Assembly: GCA_030522415.1 (NCBI GenBank)
Contig: CM060109.1
Span: forward strand, 37,054,392 to 37,118,391
Reading direction: 5' to 3'
DNA length: 64,000 nucleotides
DNA from: Channallabes apus
Lineage: Eukaryota > Chordata > Actinopteri > Siluriformes > Clariidae
Shown: positions 47,513-58,283 of the stretch, piece by piece
How the letters are laid out: each line of letters starts with the position of its first letter
How positions within the stretch are numbered: the first letter of the stretch is position 1
Notes under the pieces: model-generated
The model's database searches: none
The model's input: the letters and a program-made list of their open reading frames with translations, nothing else
What the model was told of the DNA's origin: nothing
Made by a program: the position numbers and the translations under genes

Positions 47513-47743
47513 TTAATTGAAGATCAACAAAAGCTTAATTCGTGGCCTGATGGTGGATACAGCTACCCACATATCATCTTCGTCATCATGACGTGAGCTG
47601 TATTTATTTTTTATATATGTAAAAGCGGAAAAATACTGCTCACACAAATATGTAGGTCCAAATTGAAGCAGTACATCCACTGCTGCACGGAACAACTCGT
47701 GTATTCGGTTGCTACCGCAACTTACTGAATACTGATACTGCAC
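47513..47743 (-). pseudogene. hAT transposase C-terminal remnant (Charlie/ZBED5-like)
   Basis: The minus-strand frame encodes FGPTYLCEQYFSAFTYIKNK, then EDDMWVAVSTIRPRIKLL. This is the typical C-terminal dimerisation region of hAT transposases and their domesticated relatives (ZBED5, FAM200, SCAND3). About 76 codons remain, with no catalytic core, zinc finger or flanking termini seen. Confidence 0.7.
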
Positions 47744-48070
47744 TTTATGAATTCTTCCTCATATTTCCGACGTTTCCCACTTTGGTCTGATGGGGTCTTG
47801 CTCTTTTGCTTGGTCGATGTACATGGTTCCGATGGCTCAGACAAACAATTTCCTTAACATTTTTTGATTTGCGAATAACAAATCTATCCATCTCGGCAGT
47901 TGCGGTTTTCACTTGCAGTTGTGCGCTGTAGCAATAACTAGTGAGTCAGTCGCTGCACAGTGATGTCATATCTATGAGTCGCAATTTTTTTTAACACTCA
48001 ATTTAAACACTCAAACTCAATCAGTAATATCTTTACAAATCAGAAAATATTTATTTATTGCATTTACTTG

Positions 48071-48170
48071 TAATCAGGCCTGGACTGACCATAGGGCATA
48101 CCGGGTAATGCCCGGTGGGCCGACGCACATTTTTGCGCACACCCCCCCCCACCCCCGCCGCATGATATAT
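48071..48170. repeat. Fish dispersed repeat fragment
   Basis: The phrases cctggactgaccatagggca and taccgggtaatgcccggtgg belong to a repeat common in fish genomes. The middle is a near-palindrome (accgggtaatgcccggt), followed by a C-rich run. The family is not assigned. Confidence 0.45.
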
Positions 48171-48395
48171 ATATACACTGTAGTATAAGAAATTCTTACA
48201 TTGTTTCATTACTATTTATAATAACTTTTATTTAAAAAATTTCAGTCTTAAATAAAGAAATGTTATTCTAGCACTGATTGGTGGCAAAAGTCCTGCCACT
48301 ACACACACACACAGTATATGATTATTATTATTATTATTATTATTATTGAGTAGTTATTGTTGATTTCCATTTGGGGGCTAATTTGTGTATTGCAG

Positions 48396-48490
48396 AAGAA
48401 GAAGAGAATTATCCAAAACTCTCAGCCAAAGAATTGGCACGGCAATTTGAGAAAACCATTGAGGAAGCTGCTCCAAATAAGAAAATAAAG
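48396..48490 (+). CDS. xirp2: xirp2 exon encoding KELARQFEKT
   Basis: 95 nt. The acceptor is tattgcAG (48394-48395), entered in phase 1, and the donor is aag|GTAATT at 48491 in phase 0. It encodes YPKLSAKELARQFEKTIEEA, corresponding to the VSTKFLKEQFEKSAQE region of mammalian XIRP2. It is the pivot for alternative splicing: its phase-0 end can join either the giant exon at 48626 or the LIM exon at 61801 in frame. Confidence 0.92.
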
Positions 48491-48625
48491 GTAATTACAA
48501 ATTTCTATCATTATTTTCTCCATCCACTCTGTTTGGGAATATCACACACAGTATGTACACAGTAATTACCAATCATTATAGTACCTATACTAAATAATTG
48601 AATCAATTTTTTTCCTTTAAAAAAG

Positions 48626-51600
48626 ATTGAACATAAAGTCAGCTATTCTCAGAAGGCCTCAGATGTAAACATATCCCATCAGTCCATTGTGGGTGATGTG
48701 TCTGTCCTATCAAATAATCCATTAGAAGCTTCAGGAACAGATGCAGGGCATTTGGGATTTGTGCCTTCTAATGATGATGGTGAAGACTTTCCTTATGATT
48801 ACTTACCTCCTCCTCCACCAGACTTATTAGAGAATCTCCCTGAAGACATAGGTTTCCCAGAGCCCCCTGAACCACCACCACTAAAGATGCACATCATTCA
48901 CAAAGATCAATATTATAAACAGAGAGAACTACTGGAAGTGAAGCGTCTATGCAAGCACATTCACCCTGATGTTAGGAAAGACCTTGAGCGAGATTTATAT
49001 AATGAGTTAAACGAGATGGACATGGATGAGGAGATAGTAGGTGATGTACGGGATTCCATACACGAATTTGAACAGAGTGGTAGCAGCCCTAACAGGAGCC
49101 CAGAGAGAGAATATCTGGAATGGGATGAAATCCTGAGAGGTGAGGTACAGTCTATGCGCTGGATGTTTGAGAATAAACCTCTCGACTGCATTAAAAACTC
49201 AGATGACGATGAGGATGGCAGAAATATAACTCAGCAAGATTTCAGAGCCGGAGGTGACGTGAAAAACACTGCTTTGTTGTTTGAGACTCAACCCATGTTA
49301 GATCTAGAGACTAGTTATTCTGCAAAGAAAACGTCCCTCAATGAAGTAGGGAAAAAAGATGTACGTACTGCAGCTTGGTTGTTTGAAACAAAGCCAATGG
49401 ACTCTATGAATAAAATGCATGGAGATTATGATCAAACCAAAGAGGTTGTCTTCACACAAGAAGCAACCCATGGTGATGTGAAGTCTATGCGGTACATATT
49501 TGAAAATCAGGGAATGGATTTTCTGGGTGATATTGAAACCGTGGATGAAAAGCACCTTCTAAGTCTGAAATCTGTCATTGAAGAGATTAAAGCTGATGTG
49601 AAGATAACTGTCTGGCACTTTGAGACCCAGTGTATGTGTGTTTTAAGGGAGCACTCAGGTCAAATAGTGGCAATTACCTGTATTCGCCGTGAAGAGACAG
49701 AGAAAGGTGATGTCAAAACATCCCGGTGGTTTTTTGAGACACAGCCTTTAGAGAAAATCAACAAAGACACTTCTGAAGTAAGGCTTATCTCCAGTATTTT
49801 ACTTGAAGACAATATTCAAGGTGATGTGAAAAGAGGAAAATGGTTATTTGAAACTAAAGTTCTGAACTCTTCAAATGAAGAATGGAAAAGGATAATTAAA
49901 GACCGAAAAGAGGATATTTTTGGGGTTGATGTTCGAAAACAGTGCATGGTATTTGAGACTCAGCCCATGGATACCCTAAAAGATGATTCCAATGCCAGAC
50001 CCATTACCACTGAAATCCTTGGTGGTGACGTACAAACAGTCAGACATTTATTTGAAACAGCACCATTAGAAGAACTGAAAGAACTGCCAGAGGTGGGAAA
50101 GCTGAAGAAGAAAGTGCCAATTGATGAAGACAGATGGGACCTACGACACCAACAGTGGGTATTGAAGAATCCGCCCCTACAGGACAAACAAAATGAAGAT
50201 GATGGAATGGAAAAGCTAATGAAAATAGCTGCCTTGGAAGAAGAGAAAGGGGATGTAAAACATCAGAAATGGCTATTTGAAAACCAAAGACTTGAAGATA
50301 TCAGAGAGGAAAAGAAGGAAGTGATGAAAATGATTAATATTGAACAGATGGATGAAGAAAGTTACAAAGGTGATGTACGCAGGAATTGCTGGGTATTTGA
50401 GACTCAGTCTATGGACACATTAAAAGATGATTCGAATGCCAGACCTGTGAGTACTGAAGAAATTATTGCAGGGGATGTTCAAAGTGCCAGACATTTTTTT
50501 GAGACCGTTCCACAAGATGAGTTGAAGGAACTTGCAGAAGTGGGAAAACTCCAAAACAGGGTGACAGCTGCAGAGGAGAAGGGTGATGTTCAACTTCAGA
50601 AACTGGTGTTTGAAAGCCAGCCACTAGAACAAATTAGGGATGAAAAAAAAGAAATAACAAGAACAGTGAATGTTGAAGATATTGAAAAAGTGGATGTAAT
50701 GAATTACATGCAAATGTTTGAAACATATGATATGAACAGATATGATGAAAGTCAAAGGATTCAAGTTGATGGTGTGACCAAAGGCTCTGTACAATCCAAC
50801 AAAGAGCTTTTTGAATCTAAACCGATTTATGCCATGCAGGATAGTTCAGGCCATTATCATGAAGTGAAAACTGTGAGGCGTGAAGAAATTGTGAAAGGAG
50901 ATGTGAAAACCTTTAAGTGGATGTTTGAAACCTGCCCTATTGACCAGTTTGATGAAAGTATAAGCAAGTACCAAGTCATTAAAGGGATTACTCAGGAAGA
51001 GGTCGAATCAGGTACAGTCAAAACAGCTAAATGGCTTTTTGAAACACAGCCTCTTGATGCCATCAAATACTTCAGTAATATTGAAGATGAAGAGTGCGTT
51101 ATTAAAGAGACAACTGATATAGTGAAAGGTGATGTAAAGACCTGTAAGTGGCTATTTGAGACCAAACCGATGGATGCTCTGTATGAAAAGGTTGAGCTCA
51201 AGAGTGAAGGTGGAAATAATGAGGTTCATAAAGGCGATGTCAAAACCTGCACCTGGCTCTTTGAAACTCAAGCACTTGATACCATCAAAGATGAATCTGA
51301 AACTGTATTGAAAACATGCACTATAAAACAAGAAGACATTCAGGGAAAAGATGTACGAGCAGCTTGCTTCCTCTTCGAGACCTATAACATTGAAAACATT
51401 ACTGGAGAGAATGGATGCACATTTAAGCAATTGACAGAGATTGATATTAAGTCTGGAGATGTATCACGAATGAAATATATATTTGAGAACCAGGCCCCTG
51501 ATGCCATGACCTCAACCTCGGAGGAATTCATGCGCCAGCTGAGGTCAGACCAGTCCGAGGACATTAAGAAAGGAAATGTAGGAAACTGTAAATGGCTCTT

Positions 51601-54600
51601 TGAAAACCAACCAATAGATACAATCCATGAAAACCCAGATGAAGTAAAAGAGACACGCACTGTGACTGATATTCAGGGAGGCAATGTGGATAAAGGCCGA
51701 TTTGTTTTTGAGACCTGTTCCTTAGATAAAATCCAAGAGATCTCTTCTGAGTCAGAAATGAAAAAGCTGCACAGAATAATCTGTGAGGATGAGGAGAAAG
51801 GAGATGTTAAAAATTATGCAATGATGTTTGAATCTCAGCCACTTTATGCCATCCAGGACAAAGAAGGACATTATCATGAAGTGACCACACTTACAAAAGA
51901 AGAGATACTGAAAGGGAATGTGGTAGGCACCCGGTGGTTATTTGAAACAAAGCCTCTTGATACCATTCGAGATACTGATGAAGTCTACCTAATCAAAGCT
52001 GTTACTGAAGAGGGTGTTCTTAAAGGTGATGTCAGTTCTGCTAGATGGAAATTTGAAACCCAACCTCTTGACAAGATTACTGACCACAGCCGAATGTCTT
52101 TTAAAACTGTGGAAGACATTAAAGGGGGTGATGTCAAGGCGAACAAAGAGCGCTTTGAATCTGACTTGACATCACAGAAGTTAGTCCGCACCGTTAGCAT
52201 GAGTGAGATTCATAAAGGCGACGTTAGGGCAGCTAAGTGGATGTTTGAGACTCGCACGATTGATCAGATCCATGGGGAGAGCACCGAAAACCAGATGGAG
52301 ACGGTTGTTGTGGAAGAACAGGTCAAAGGAGATGTGAAACAATCTGTGTGGTTGTTTGAGAAAAATCCACTCAATAGCATAAATGAAAAGGAGGAGACTA
52401 AGCAGCTCATCCGTGAAGAAATACCCAAGGGGGATGTGAAAACAACAACTTGGCTTTTTGAAACTACTCCGTTTCATGACTTCAATGCGAACAGTGCCGT
52501 GCAAACTGAAATCATTGGGAAAAGTATAAAAGAAACTCTTAATGAGCTATACAGTCAGAGAATGGTGGAATCCAAAGGGATTATAATAGAGACTGATGAG
52601 ATTGGGGATGTGCGCATGGCTAAGTATAATCTAATGAATAAAGAGCCCCCTGAGATTCAGAAGGAAGAAATCATCAAAGGAGACTTGCAGAACATCATGA
52701 TGAATCTCCTCAACAGACAAGAGACAAAAGAAAAAGGAATTGTTATCAGTGCAGATGAAAGAGGAAATATCAGTAGCACTGTGGAACAGCTGTTCAACCA
52801 GGACACCAGCTGTAATGTGGAAAAAGAGGAAATTATTCGGGGTGACATTCAAGAAGCCATAAACAACCTTCTGAAGGAGGAGAGCAAAGGCAAGCATGGC
52901 ATTCTTATTCAGGAGGATGAGAAAGGAGATGTTTGCATGACTATATATTCTCTTTTTAATAAACAAGATGACACCACGATTGAAAAAGAGGATGTGATAA
53001 AAGGCAATGTAAAAGGCTGCCTAGAAAAACTTTATAATCCAGACACAGAACAGATTGTTAAAATGAAAGTAGATGACACAGAAAAAGGAAATGTGAACTT
53101 TTTTTCAACCTGCATTGAGTCCGGGGCTCTGGACTACCTTAAACAGCTCCAAACAGAGCAGGATGAGATTGAGATAAGTTATCAAGAAAAGGAAGAAATT
53201 GTTGGTGGTGATATTCGAGGGACGAAACATAGCCTCATGCATAACCAGGCTAAAATCTGTCGCCTTGTGGATAGGGAAGATATTTTGCCTGGGGATGTTC
53301 ATAATACAGTCAAGGTTTTCATGACAGAGCCTTCACTTGAACATCTCCAGAAAGAAGAAATAGTAGGAGGTGATTTAAGGGCCACTCTGAACTCACTGGC
53401 ACAGTCGATAAATCAGTCAGTTGTTCTGGAAAAAGAGGAGATTGTAAAAGGTGACATATGCAATGCCCTCAAGTCTCTTAAGGATGCCCAAATGCAACCT
53501 AAAGAGGTAGAAAAACCTGAAATAGTCCCTGGCAACATTAAAGGAGCATTGAAATCACTGAAAGACTTAGCTACTGCTAAAGTTGAAATTGTTACTGAAG
53601 ATTTAGTTCCAGGTGATATCAAAGGCACATTAAAATCTCTCGAGGAAGCCATACAAGTAGTGAGGCAGGTGGAGAAAGATGAAATTATTAAGGGTGACAT
53701 TAATTCAGTATTGCAGAGTCTACAAGAGGCTTCTAATGAGCGAAAGGTTCACCAGCAAGAGATTGAAGTTCAAGGAAATGTGAAGGGGGCGATACAGCTC
53801 TTATTAGAGTCTCCTCCATCTCCAAAAATGCAACGCAGGGCCAGCACGGAGGGTGACGTGAAACTGTCGATAAAATCACTGTATGAGAAGCAAGAGCAGG
53901 GACAGCTAGAGAAAGAGGAGGTGATAAAAGTGGATGTTAAGGGTACAATAAAATGCCTGCTAGAAACAGCACAACGAGCAAGCCCGAAGATTCCCAGAAA
54001 AGAGCCAATAAGAAAAGTAAAAACTCCAAAAGTCCAGTCTCTTTCTCAAAAACAGACCAAGTCACCTGCCAGTACAGTAAAAGGTTTAAACAAAAATAGT
54101 CAAACAGTGAATGTACAAGAGCTTGTAACCACAAAATCAGTGCAAAGTGAATCTATAGCTCAAGACAAAAATACACTCATCAATCAAAACACCGCCAATG
54201 CACAGACATCAAAAACCACTGTGCTAGAACACAAAACAATATTACAGACTCATGAGGTTAAAACTTTAAAGACTGAATTCCGCAACCTCAAAACAAACCG
54301 TAAAGGTATAATAAGGTTAGATAAAACCTTAAAAGGCAGAGACCAAGAGGTTCTTGCACCATCTCTCCCATCTTCACTGCCTGAGTTCGACTTCCCTGCT
54401 CCTCCAACTCCTCCTTCAGATTATAGCTTTTCCTTTCCTACCCCACCTCCTGTTATCCAGGATGATAATGACCTTCCTCCACCACCCAGTCCTCCTCCTT
54501 GTGATCTGACAAAATCAGATCCTGACCATTTACCCCCTCCTCCTACTCCACCACCTCCCCCTGCAGTTGAACAAGAGTTCCTTCCGCCTCCTCCAACTCA

Positions 54601-57600
54601 GATGGAGCTAGACCTTATTCCAAATATAACACCAACCAAACCTAGCAAACTGACAGTGAAACCAGTCAAAGCTCCAGTTCTGTGTAAAGTGCCGAAATTG
54701 GAACTAGCCATACATCTGGACAAAATGGATATACATTCCAAATCAGCTTCGCAAGTGCCTACAATCACCGAAACAGTGACAAAATCCAGCACAGCAGAGA
54801 CAGAATGTATGGTTTCATCCGTTTCATCCACTCTGGTCTCATCTGAGATCCAATCATCTATTTCAGTTGAGGCACCTGCGTCCCGGCATCCTCTTTTAGG
54901 TCTCACTCCACCAGATTCACCACCGTCACAAAACAAATCTCTTGTAAGTAACTTCAAAACTCCATTAATTAAAGCTGAGAAAAAACACAAACAGCAGCAA
55001 AGGGAGAGCCGCATATCATCCAGCTCACCATCCTTTGAAACTGACGTACGTGAGCCTGTCAGTACAGCCCTTGAAATGCTTTCCCCAGGAGGCAAGAGCA
55101 CTGCACATTCTGAACAAGGCGTACCATTTGATTTCCCTCAAGGGAAAACTGAAAATAAAGTGACCAAAATGACATCAGACTCAGAGGTATATGATTCATC
55201 CAAGAATGCTGCACACTCTGAAGCTTCAGCAAGCAAGCCTTTAATCTCTATGGCAAATAAAAATTCTCCTTCTGAATCTGCCATTATTTCTTCAGCTAAG
55301 CAGTCCGTTATCTCTAATCAGACATCTCAAAGCACTTCAGCTCAGCAGCAGACTACATCTACCACATCTAAAAAGAAGAAAAAATCTCGGTCGTTGACAG
55401 CTAGTATTCAGCAAGTGACCTCTTCTTCTGTTAAACAGCAAGAGACGGTTATTAGCAATACTGCACAGTTACCTGTAAATGCACAAGCACATGGTGAAGA
55501 AAAAGGTCATCCATCTGTCTCTACAGATGACTCTGTGAGTAGTGCAACTGAGATAGAGAATGTAAAGAAAGATAATGCAAATAATCGTTTGGCTGAAAAA
55601 GCTCGAGTTGAGGAAAGTAAGAAAATGAATATCTCTGTAAAATCAGGCCATAGAAAGACTTCACCTGATCAGAGCAAACCTACAAAGGTAAATATAGACA
55701 CTGCGATTAAAGAAGCTGAACAAAAGGTTCAAAAAGTGAAGAAAGGCCGCAAGAAAGATGAGGGCAGTGAAAAAAAGCCAGCAGCTCAAACTCAAGTGGT
55801 AAAGGTGGCACTGGAAAATGTCCAGGTGAAAGAGAACAGAGAAAGGAAAGATACAGAGACCGAGATTAAAGCAGAAAAACTGTCCACACAAAAACAGGTT
55901 GAGGATGGACTTGCCTCTCCAAAGAAAAAAAAGAGAGCTAAATCCAAGAAAGATAAGGACACAGCTCAGCAAGCCCAGGGGCCAACACAAAGTATTACCA
56001 CTCTTCCTTTGCCTGCCACAACCTCGGAGGTAAAACCACCAGTTTTGTCATCTAATCAGAAACAAGAGGAATTTGCACTGGTGCAGACCCACAAAACCAT
56101 TCAAGAGGAACAGACTGCGGTCCACAAAGAGATCACCATCACAGAGAGTAAAGTTCAGCAAAGTTTGGAGCAACATGGCACTATGGTAAAGTCTCAAAAA
56201 CAGGCCAAGATGTCTGTGAAAAAGAAAGAACAAGTTGACAGCCAACAGAAATCTAAAGATGAAAGCATAAATATGACAGGGGAGCTGACACAAAGGACGC
56301 CTTCTAAGACTTTTACAGAGAGCGCAGAAGCATTACAAAGATGTGCAGATGCTCAGAAGTTGCTGTCTTATGTCTCAAAGTTACAGGAAGTTACAGAAAA
56401 AATGGACTCAGAGAGTGCAAAGACATTAGTCAATGAAATCCCCAATTGGCTTCTTGGACCAGAAGAAAAGAAAATCTTGGTGAAAGCTGTAGATGAACAT
56501 AATTTGGAGAAACTCAAAGAAATAGTAGCTCATGTACAAAATTGTGTTCAAATAAAACTATTAGATGTTGAAGAAAATGTTGCAGCTACTGAAAAACATG
56601 AATGTGAAGTTACATCTGAAAAACTGGTTTCAAGCAAGTCTACTCAAAGGATTTCAAAAATTACCATTGACTCTAAAAAAGTTGAAACTCAAAAGAAAGT
56701 AGAGGAGAAAAAAAACACACGTGAAAGTCGCAAGCAGCAAGGCAGGAGCAAAAATGCTCCTGACCCCAGATCGCCATCACCTTCATTAAAAATGCGTTCA
56801 CCTTCACCAACATTTATCACCATTGAATCGACAAGAAGAACTGATTCGCCACAAAAAATAGCGCCATCACCTCCACCAATGCCTCCTACTCCTCCACCAC
56901 GCAGATCTGAAACACCTACAGCCCGTTTAAGCAGGGGCTCTCCATCACCCACTCTAGGGAGAGCCAGCAGTTTAACAAAGCTAAGGGAAGCAACGGCTAA
57001 ACTTTCACGTGGACCTTCACCTGAACCTGTGCATTGTACTGTGTCAGTCACTGGTAAGAAATCTGAGATTGTGGAAATTCCATCCACATTTAATCGTCAA
57101 ATTAAAATTGATTGTAAGTCTGCTGAAGATGGAAAGGTTATGAAAGAGTTTAAGGACTCGGAATCCTCAGAGAAAGTGGCGAAACTTTCTCATGGTCCCT
57201 CACCTGATCCTGTGCATCATTCTTTGTCTGTTACTGGGAAGAGGTCTGAGATTGTAGAAATTCCATCCACATTTCACTGTCAAATCAAAATTGATTCTAA
57301 GCCTGCTGAGGATGGAAGCATTCTAAAAGACCACAAGGACTCAGATGAAGCAGTATCAGAAAAGATGATGTCAATTCAGCAGAAGACTCAGGAAGGCCAG
57401 GAAAGCACAAGTTATATTTCCGAGCACTTATGGAGGGATACAGAAAAAGGCAAAACTAAGTTACCAGAGAATGAAAAAGTGATTGATGGTTCTGGACCAG
57501 TAAGCAAACCTGACAGTCCAGATGCAAAGACTCATACTGATAAAGAACCTACTGATGTCCAAGAACAGTCTGTTGTTGAAAGTGGCACCTTACATAGACC

Positions 57601-58156
57601 AGAAAACAACGTCAGTGTTGTAAAAGACATTTTTGAAATGGCAGAGCAAAGTTCCTCTCTAAAAGAACAGAAAAACAAACAGGAGGAGCAGGTGTCAAGA
57701 GTGGGCGAAATCACTTCGCAGGATTCAAAGCATGAACTTCAACAGACATTAGGGCAGATCTCCCTACAGACATTACCTCTGCCTCTGCTAAAAGATGTGA
57801 TGCTGGAAAAGTCAGTTGACCCATATGGCTTTTCAGAGACGAAAAATATTACAGAGCATTACTCCACTGTTGATGAAGCTGGCACAAAGATAACTGGGAT
57901 GAGAAGCAACACAACTATAACATCGAAACATTCTGAGAGTGTTGTCTCACAGCACGTTCCATTCTCTTATGCTGATGCTGTGAAGAAAAAGGACCCAGAG
58001 GTGACCGTATCCCCTGAGGCCTCTGCTGAAGAATTATTGAAAAAATTCCATGAGATGTGGACTGAGAGTGAGAGTGTGTTCAAAAGCCTAGGCTACAATG
58101 TTGCAGGTGAGGGAACTCAACTGTCTATAAGATTAAAGAGAGATTGCCATGACTGA
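48626..58156 (+). CDS. xirp2: xirp2 giant Xin-repeat exon
   Basis: 9531 nt, 3176 codons plus TGA. The acceptor is at 48624-48625. XIRP2 binds and cross-links F-actin in striated muscle (intercalated discs, Z-disc/costamere). Order: DYLPPPPPDLL, an EVH1-type ligand; the basic KRLCKHIHPDVRKDLE block; REYLEWDEILRGEVQS; about 31 Xin repeats (49135-52475), consensus GDVKTxxWLFETQPLD; about 17 derived repeats without the F-E core (52600-53970); PPPP clusters (54380-54610); a Lys/Ser/Gln-rich tail; PPMPPTPPPRR, an SH3-type ligand; a 61-codon tandem duplication (57001-57330); and SYADAVKKK near the end. The repeat order matches human XIRP2 (3374 aa) closely. With the upstream exons the product is about 3291 aa. 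A consensus donor (gcag|GTGAGG, 58107) lies 50 bp before the stop, so the true C-terminus may lie in the next exon. Confidence 0.97.
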   Translation: MEHKVSYSQKASDVNISHQSIVGDVSVLSNNPLEASGTDAGHLGFVPSNDDGEDFPYDYLPPPPPDLLENLPEDIGFPEPPEPPPLKMHIIHKDQYYKQRELLEVKRLCKHIHPDVRKDLERDLYNELNEMDMDEEIVGDVRDSIHEFEQSGSSPNRSPEREYLEWDEILRGEVQSMRWMFENKPLDCIKNSDDDEDGRNITQQDFRAGGDVKNTALLFETQPMLDLETSYSAKKTSLNEVGKKDVRTAAWLFETKPMDSMNKMHGDYDQTKEVVFTQEATHGDVKSMRYIFENQGMDFLGDIETVDEKHLLSLKSVIEEIKADVKITVWHFETQCMCVLREHSGQIVAITCIRREETEKGDVKTSRWFFETQPLEKINKDTSEVRLISSILLEDNIQGDVKRGKWLFETKVLNSSNEEWKRIIKDRKEDIFGVDVRKQCMVFETQPMDTLKDDSNARPITTEILGGDVQTVRHLFETAPLEELKELPEVGKLKKKVPIDEDRWDLRHQQWVLKNPPLQDKQNEDDGMEKLMKIAALEEEKGDVKHQKWLFENQRLEDIREEKKEVMKMINIEQMDEESYKGDVRRNCWVFETQSMDTLKDDSNARPVSTEEIIAGDVQSARHFFETVPQDELKELAEVGKLQNRVTAAEEKGDVQLQKLVFESQPLEQIRDEKKEITRTVNVEDIEKVDVMNYMQMFETYDMNRYDESQRIQVDGVTKGSVQSNKELFESKPIYAMQDSSGHYHEVKTVRREEIVKGDVKTFKWMFETCPIDQFDESISKYQVIKGITQEEVESGTVKTAKWLFETQPLDAIKYFSNIEDEECVIKETTDIVKGDVKTCKWLFETKPMDALYEKVELKSEGGNNEVHKGDVKTCTWLFETQALDTIKDESETVLKTCTIKQEDIQGKDVRAACFLFETYNIENITGENGCTFKQLTEIDIKSGDVSRMKYIFENQAPDAMTSTSEEFMRQLRSDQSEDIKKGNVGNCKWLFENQPIDTIHENPDEVKETRTVTDIQGGNVDKGRFVFETCSLDKIQEISSESEMKKLHRIICEDEEKGDVKNYAMMFESQPLYAIQDKEGHYHEVTTLTKEEILKGNVVGTRWLFETKPLDTIRDTDEVYLIKAVTEEGVLKGDVSSARWKFETQPLDKITDHSRMSFKTVEDIKGGDVKANKERFESDLTSQKLVRTVSMSEIHKGDVRAAKWMFETRTIDQIHGESTENQMETVVVEEQVKGDVKQSVWLFEKNPLNSINEKEETKQLIREEIPKGDVKTTTWLFETTPFHDFNANSAVQTEIIGKSIKETLNELYSQRMVESKGIIIETDEIGDVRMAKYNLMNKEPPEIQKEEIIKGDLQNIMMNLLNRQETKEKGIVISADERGNISSTVEQLFNQDTSCNVEKEEIIRGDIQEAINNLLKEESKGKHGILIQEDEKGDVCMTIYSLFNKQDDTTIEKEDVIKGNVKGCLEKLYNPDTEQIVKMKVDDTEKGNVNFFSTCIESGALDYLKQLQTEQDEIEISYQEKEEIVGGDIRGTKHSLMHNQAKICRLVDREDILPGDVHNTVKVFMTEPSLEHLQKEEIVGGDLRATLNSLAQSINQSVVLEKEEIVKGDICNALKSLKDAQMQPKEVEKPEIVPGNIKGALKSLKDLATAKVEIVTEDLVPGDIKGTLKSLEEAIQVVRQVEKDEIIKGDINSVLQSLQEASNERKVHQQEIEVQGNVKGAIQLLLESPPSPKMQRRASTEGDVKLSIKSLYEKQEQGQLEKEEVIKVDVKGTIKCLLETAQRASPKIPRKEPIRKVKTPKVQSLSQKQTKSPASTVKGLNKNSQTVNVQELVTTKSVQSESIAQDKNTLINQNTANAQTSKTTVLEHKTILQTHEVKTLKTEFRNLKTNRKGIIRLDKTLKGRDQEVLAPSLPSSLPEFDFPAPPTPPSDYSFSFPTPPPVIQDDNDLPPPPSPPPCDLTKSDPDHLPPPPTPPPPPAVEQEFLPPPPTQMELDLIPNITPTKPSKLTVKPVKAPVLCKVPKLELAIHLDKMDIHSKSASQVPTITETVTKSSTAETECMVSSVSSTLVSSEIQSSISVEAPASRHPLLGLTPPDSPPSQNKSLVSNFKTPLIKAEKKHKQQQRESRISSSSPSFETDVREPVSTALEMLSPGGKSTAHSEQGVPFDFPQGKTENKVTKMTSDSEVYDSSKNAAHSEASASKPLISMANKNSPSESAIISSAKQSVISNQTSQSTSAQQQTTSTTSKKKKKSRSLTASIQQVTSSSVKQQETVISNTAQLPVNAQAHGEEKGHPSVSTDDSVSSATEIENVKKDNANNRLAEKARVEESKKMNISVKSGHRKTSPDQSKPTKVNIDTAIKEAEQKVQKVKKGRKKDEGSEKKPAAQTQVVKVALENVQVKENRERKDTETEIKAEKLSTQKQVEDGLASPKKKKRAKSKKDKDTAQQAQGPTQSITTLPLPATTSEVKPPVLSSNQKQEEFALVQTHKTIQEEQTAVHKEITITESKVQQSLEQHGTMVKSQKQAKMSVKKKEQVDSQQKSKDESINMTGELTQRTPSKTFTESAEALQRCADAQKLLSYVSKLQEVTEKMDSESAKTLVNEIPNWLLGPEEKKILVKAVDEHNLEKLKEIVAHVQNCVQIKLLDVEENVAATEKHECEVTSEKLVSSKSTQRISKITIDSKKVETQKKVEEKKNTRESRKQQGRSKNAPDPRSPSPSLKMRSPSPTFITIESTRRTDSPQKIAPSPPPMPPTPPPRRSETPTARLSRGSPSPTLGRASSLTKLREATAKLSRGPSPEPVHCTVSVTGKKSEIVEIPSTFNRQIKIDCKSAEDGKVMKEFKDSESSEKVAKLSHGPSPDPVHHSLSVTGKRSEIVEIPSTFHCQIKIDSKPAEDGSILKDHKDSDEAVSEKMMSIQQKTQEGQESTSYISEHLWRDTEKGKTKLPENEKVIDGSGPVSKPDSPDAKTHTDKEPTDVQEQSVVESGTLHRPENNVSVVKDIFEMAEQSSSLKEQKNKQEEQVSRVGEITSQDSKHELQQTLGQISLQTLPLPLLKDVMLEKSVDPYGFSETKNITEHYSTVDEAGTKITGMRSNTTITSKHSESVVSQHVPFSYADAVKKKDPEVTVSPEASAEELLKKFHEMWTESESVFKSLGYNVAGEGTQLSIRLKRDCHD
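58107..58112 (+). other. xirp2: Candidate splice donor within the giant exon
   Basis: gcag|GTGAGG matches the donor consensus well. Using it ends the giant exon after 9481 nt (phase 1), in contrast to the phase-0 end of the preceding exon. Its use is inferred from sequence only. Confidence 0.6.
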
Positions 58157-58283
58157 CAAACATGCTAACAGTGCATGATAAGATTGGAAACTAATTGCAA
58201 GTTAAAGCAGAATCAATGCCTGCAAAACAGACAATAGATAAAAACATCCAAGCTGCATGTGTATACGGTACTCAGAATACATA

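Larger units (their letters stand above)
46425..48395 (+). other. xirp2: xirp2 intron with minisatellite and hAT remnant
   Basis: Includes a TA-rich run (46673-46704), the minisatellite at 46742-47319, the hAT fragment at 47513-47743, a repeat fragment at 48071-48170 and an (ATT)n run at 48319-48348. Confidence 0.8.

Noticed and set aside
48961..57714. Many minus-strand frames of 60-167 codons opposite the giant xirp2 exon
   Set aside because: They are antisense shadows of a repetitive coding exon. Their hydrophobic look comes from the complement of acidic and lysine codons.
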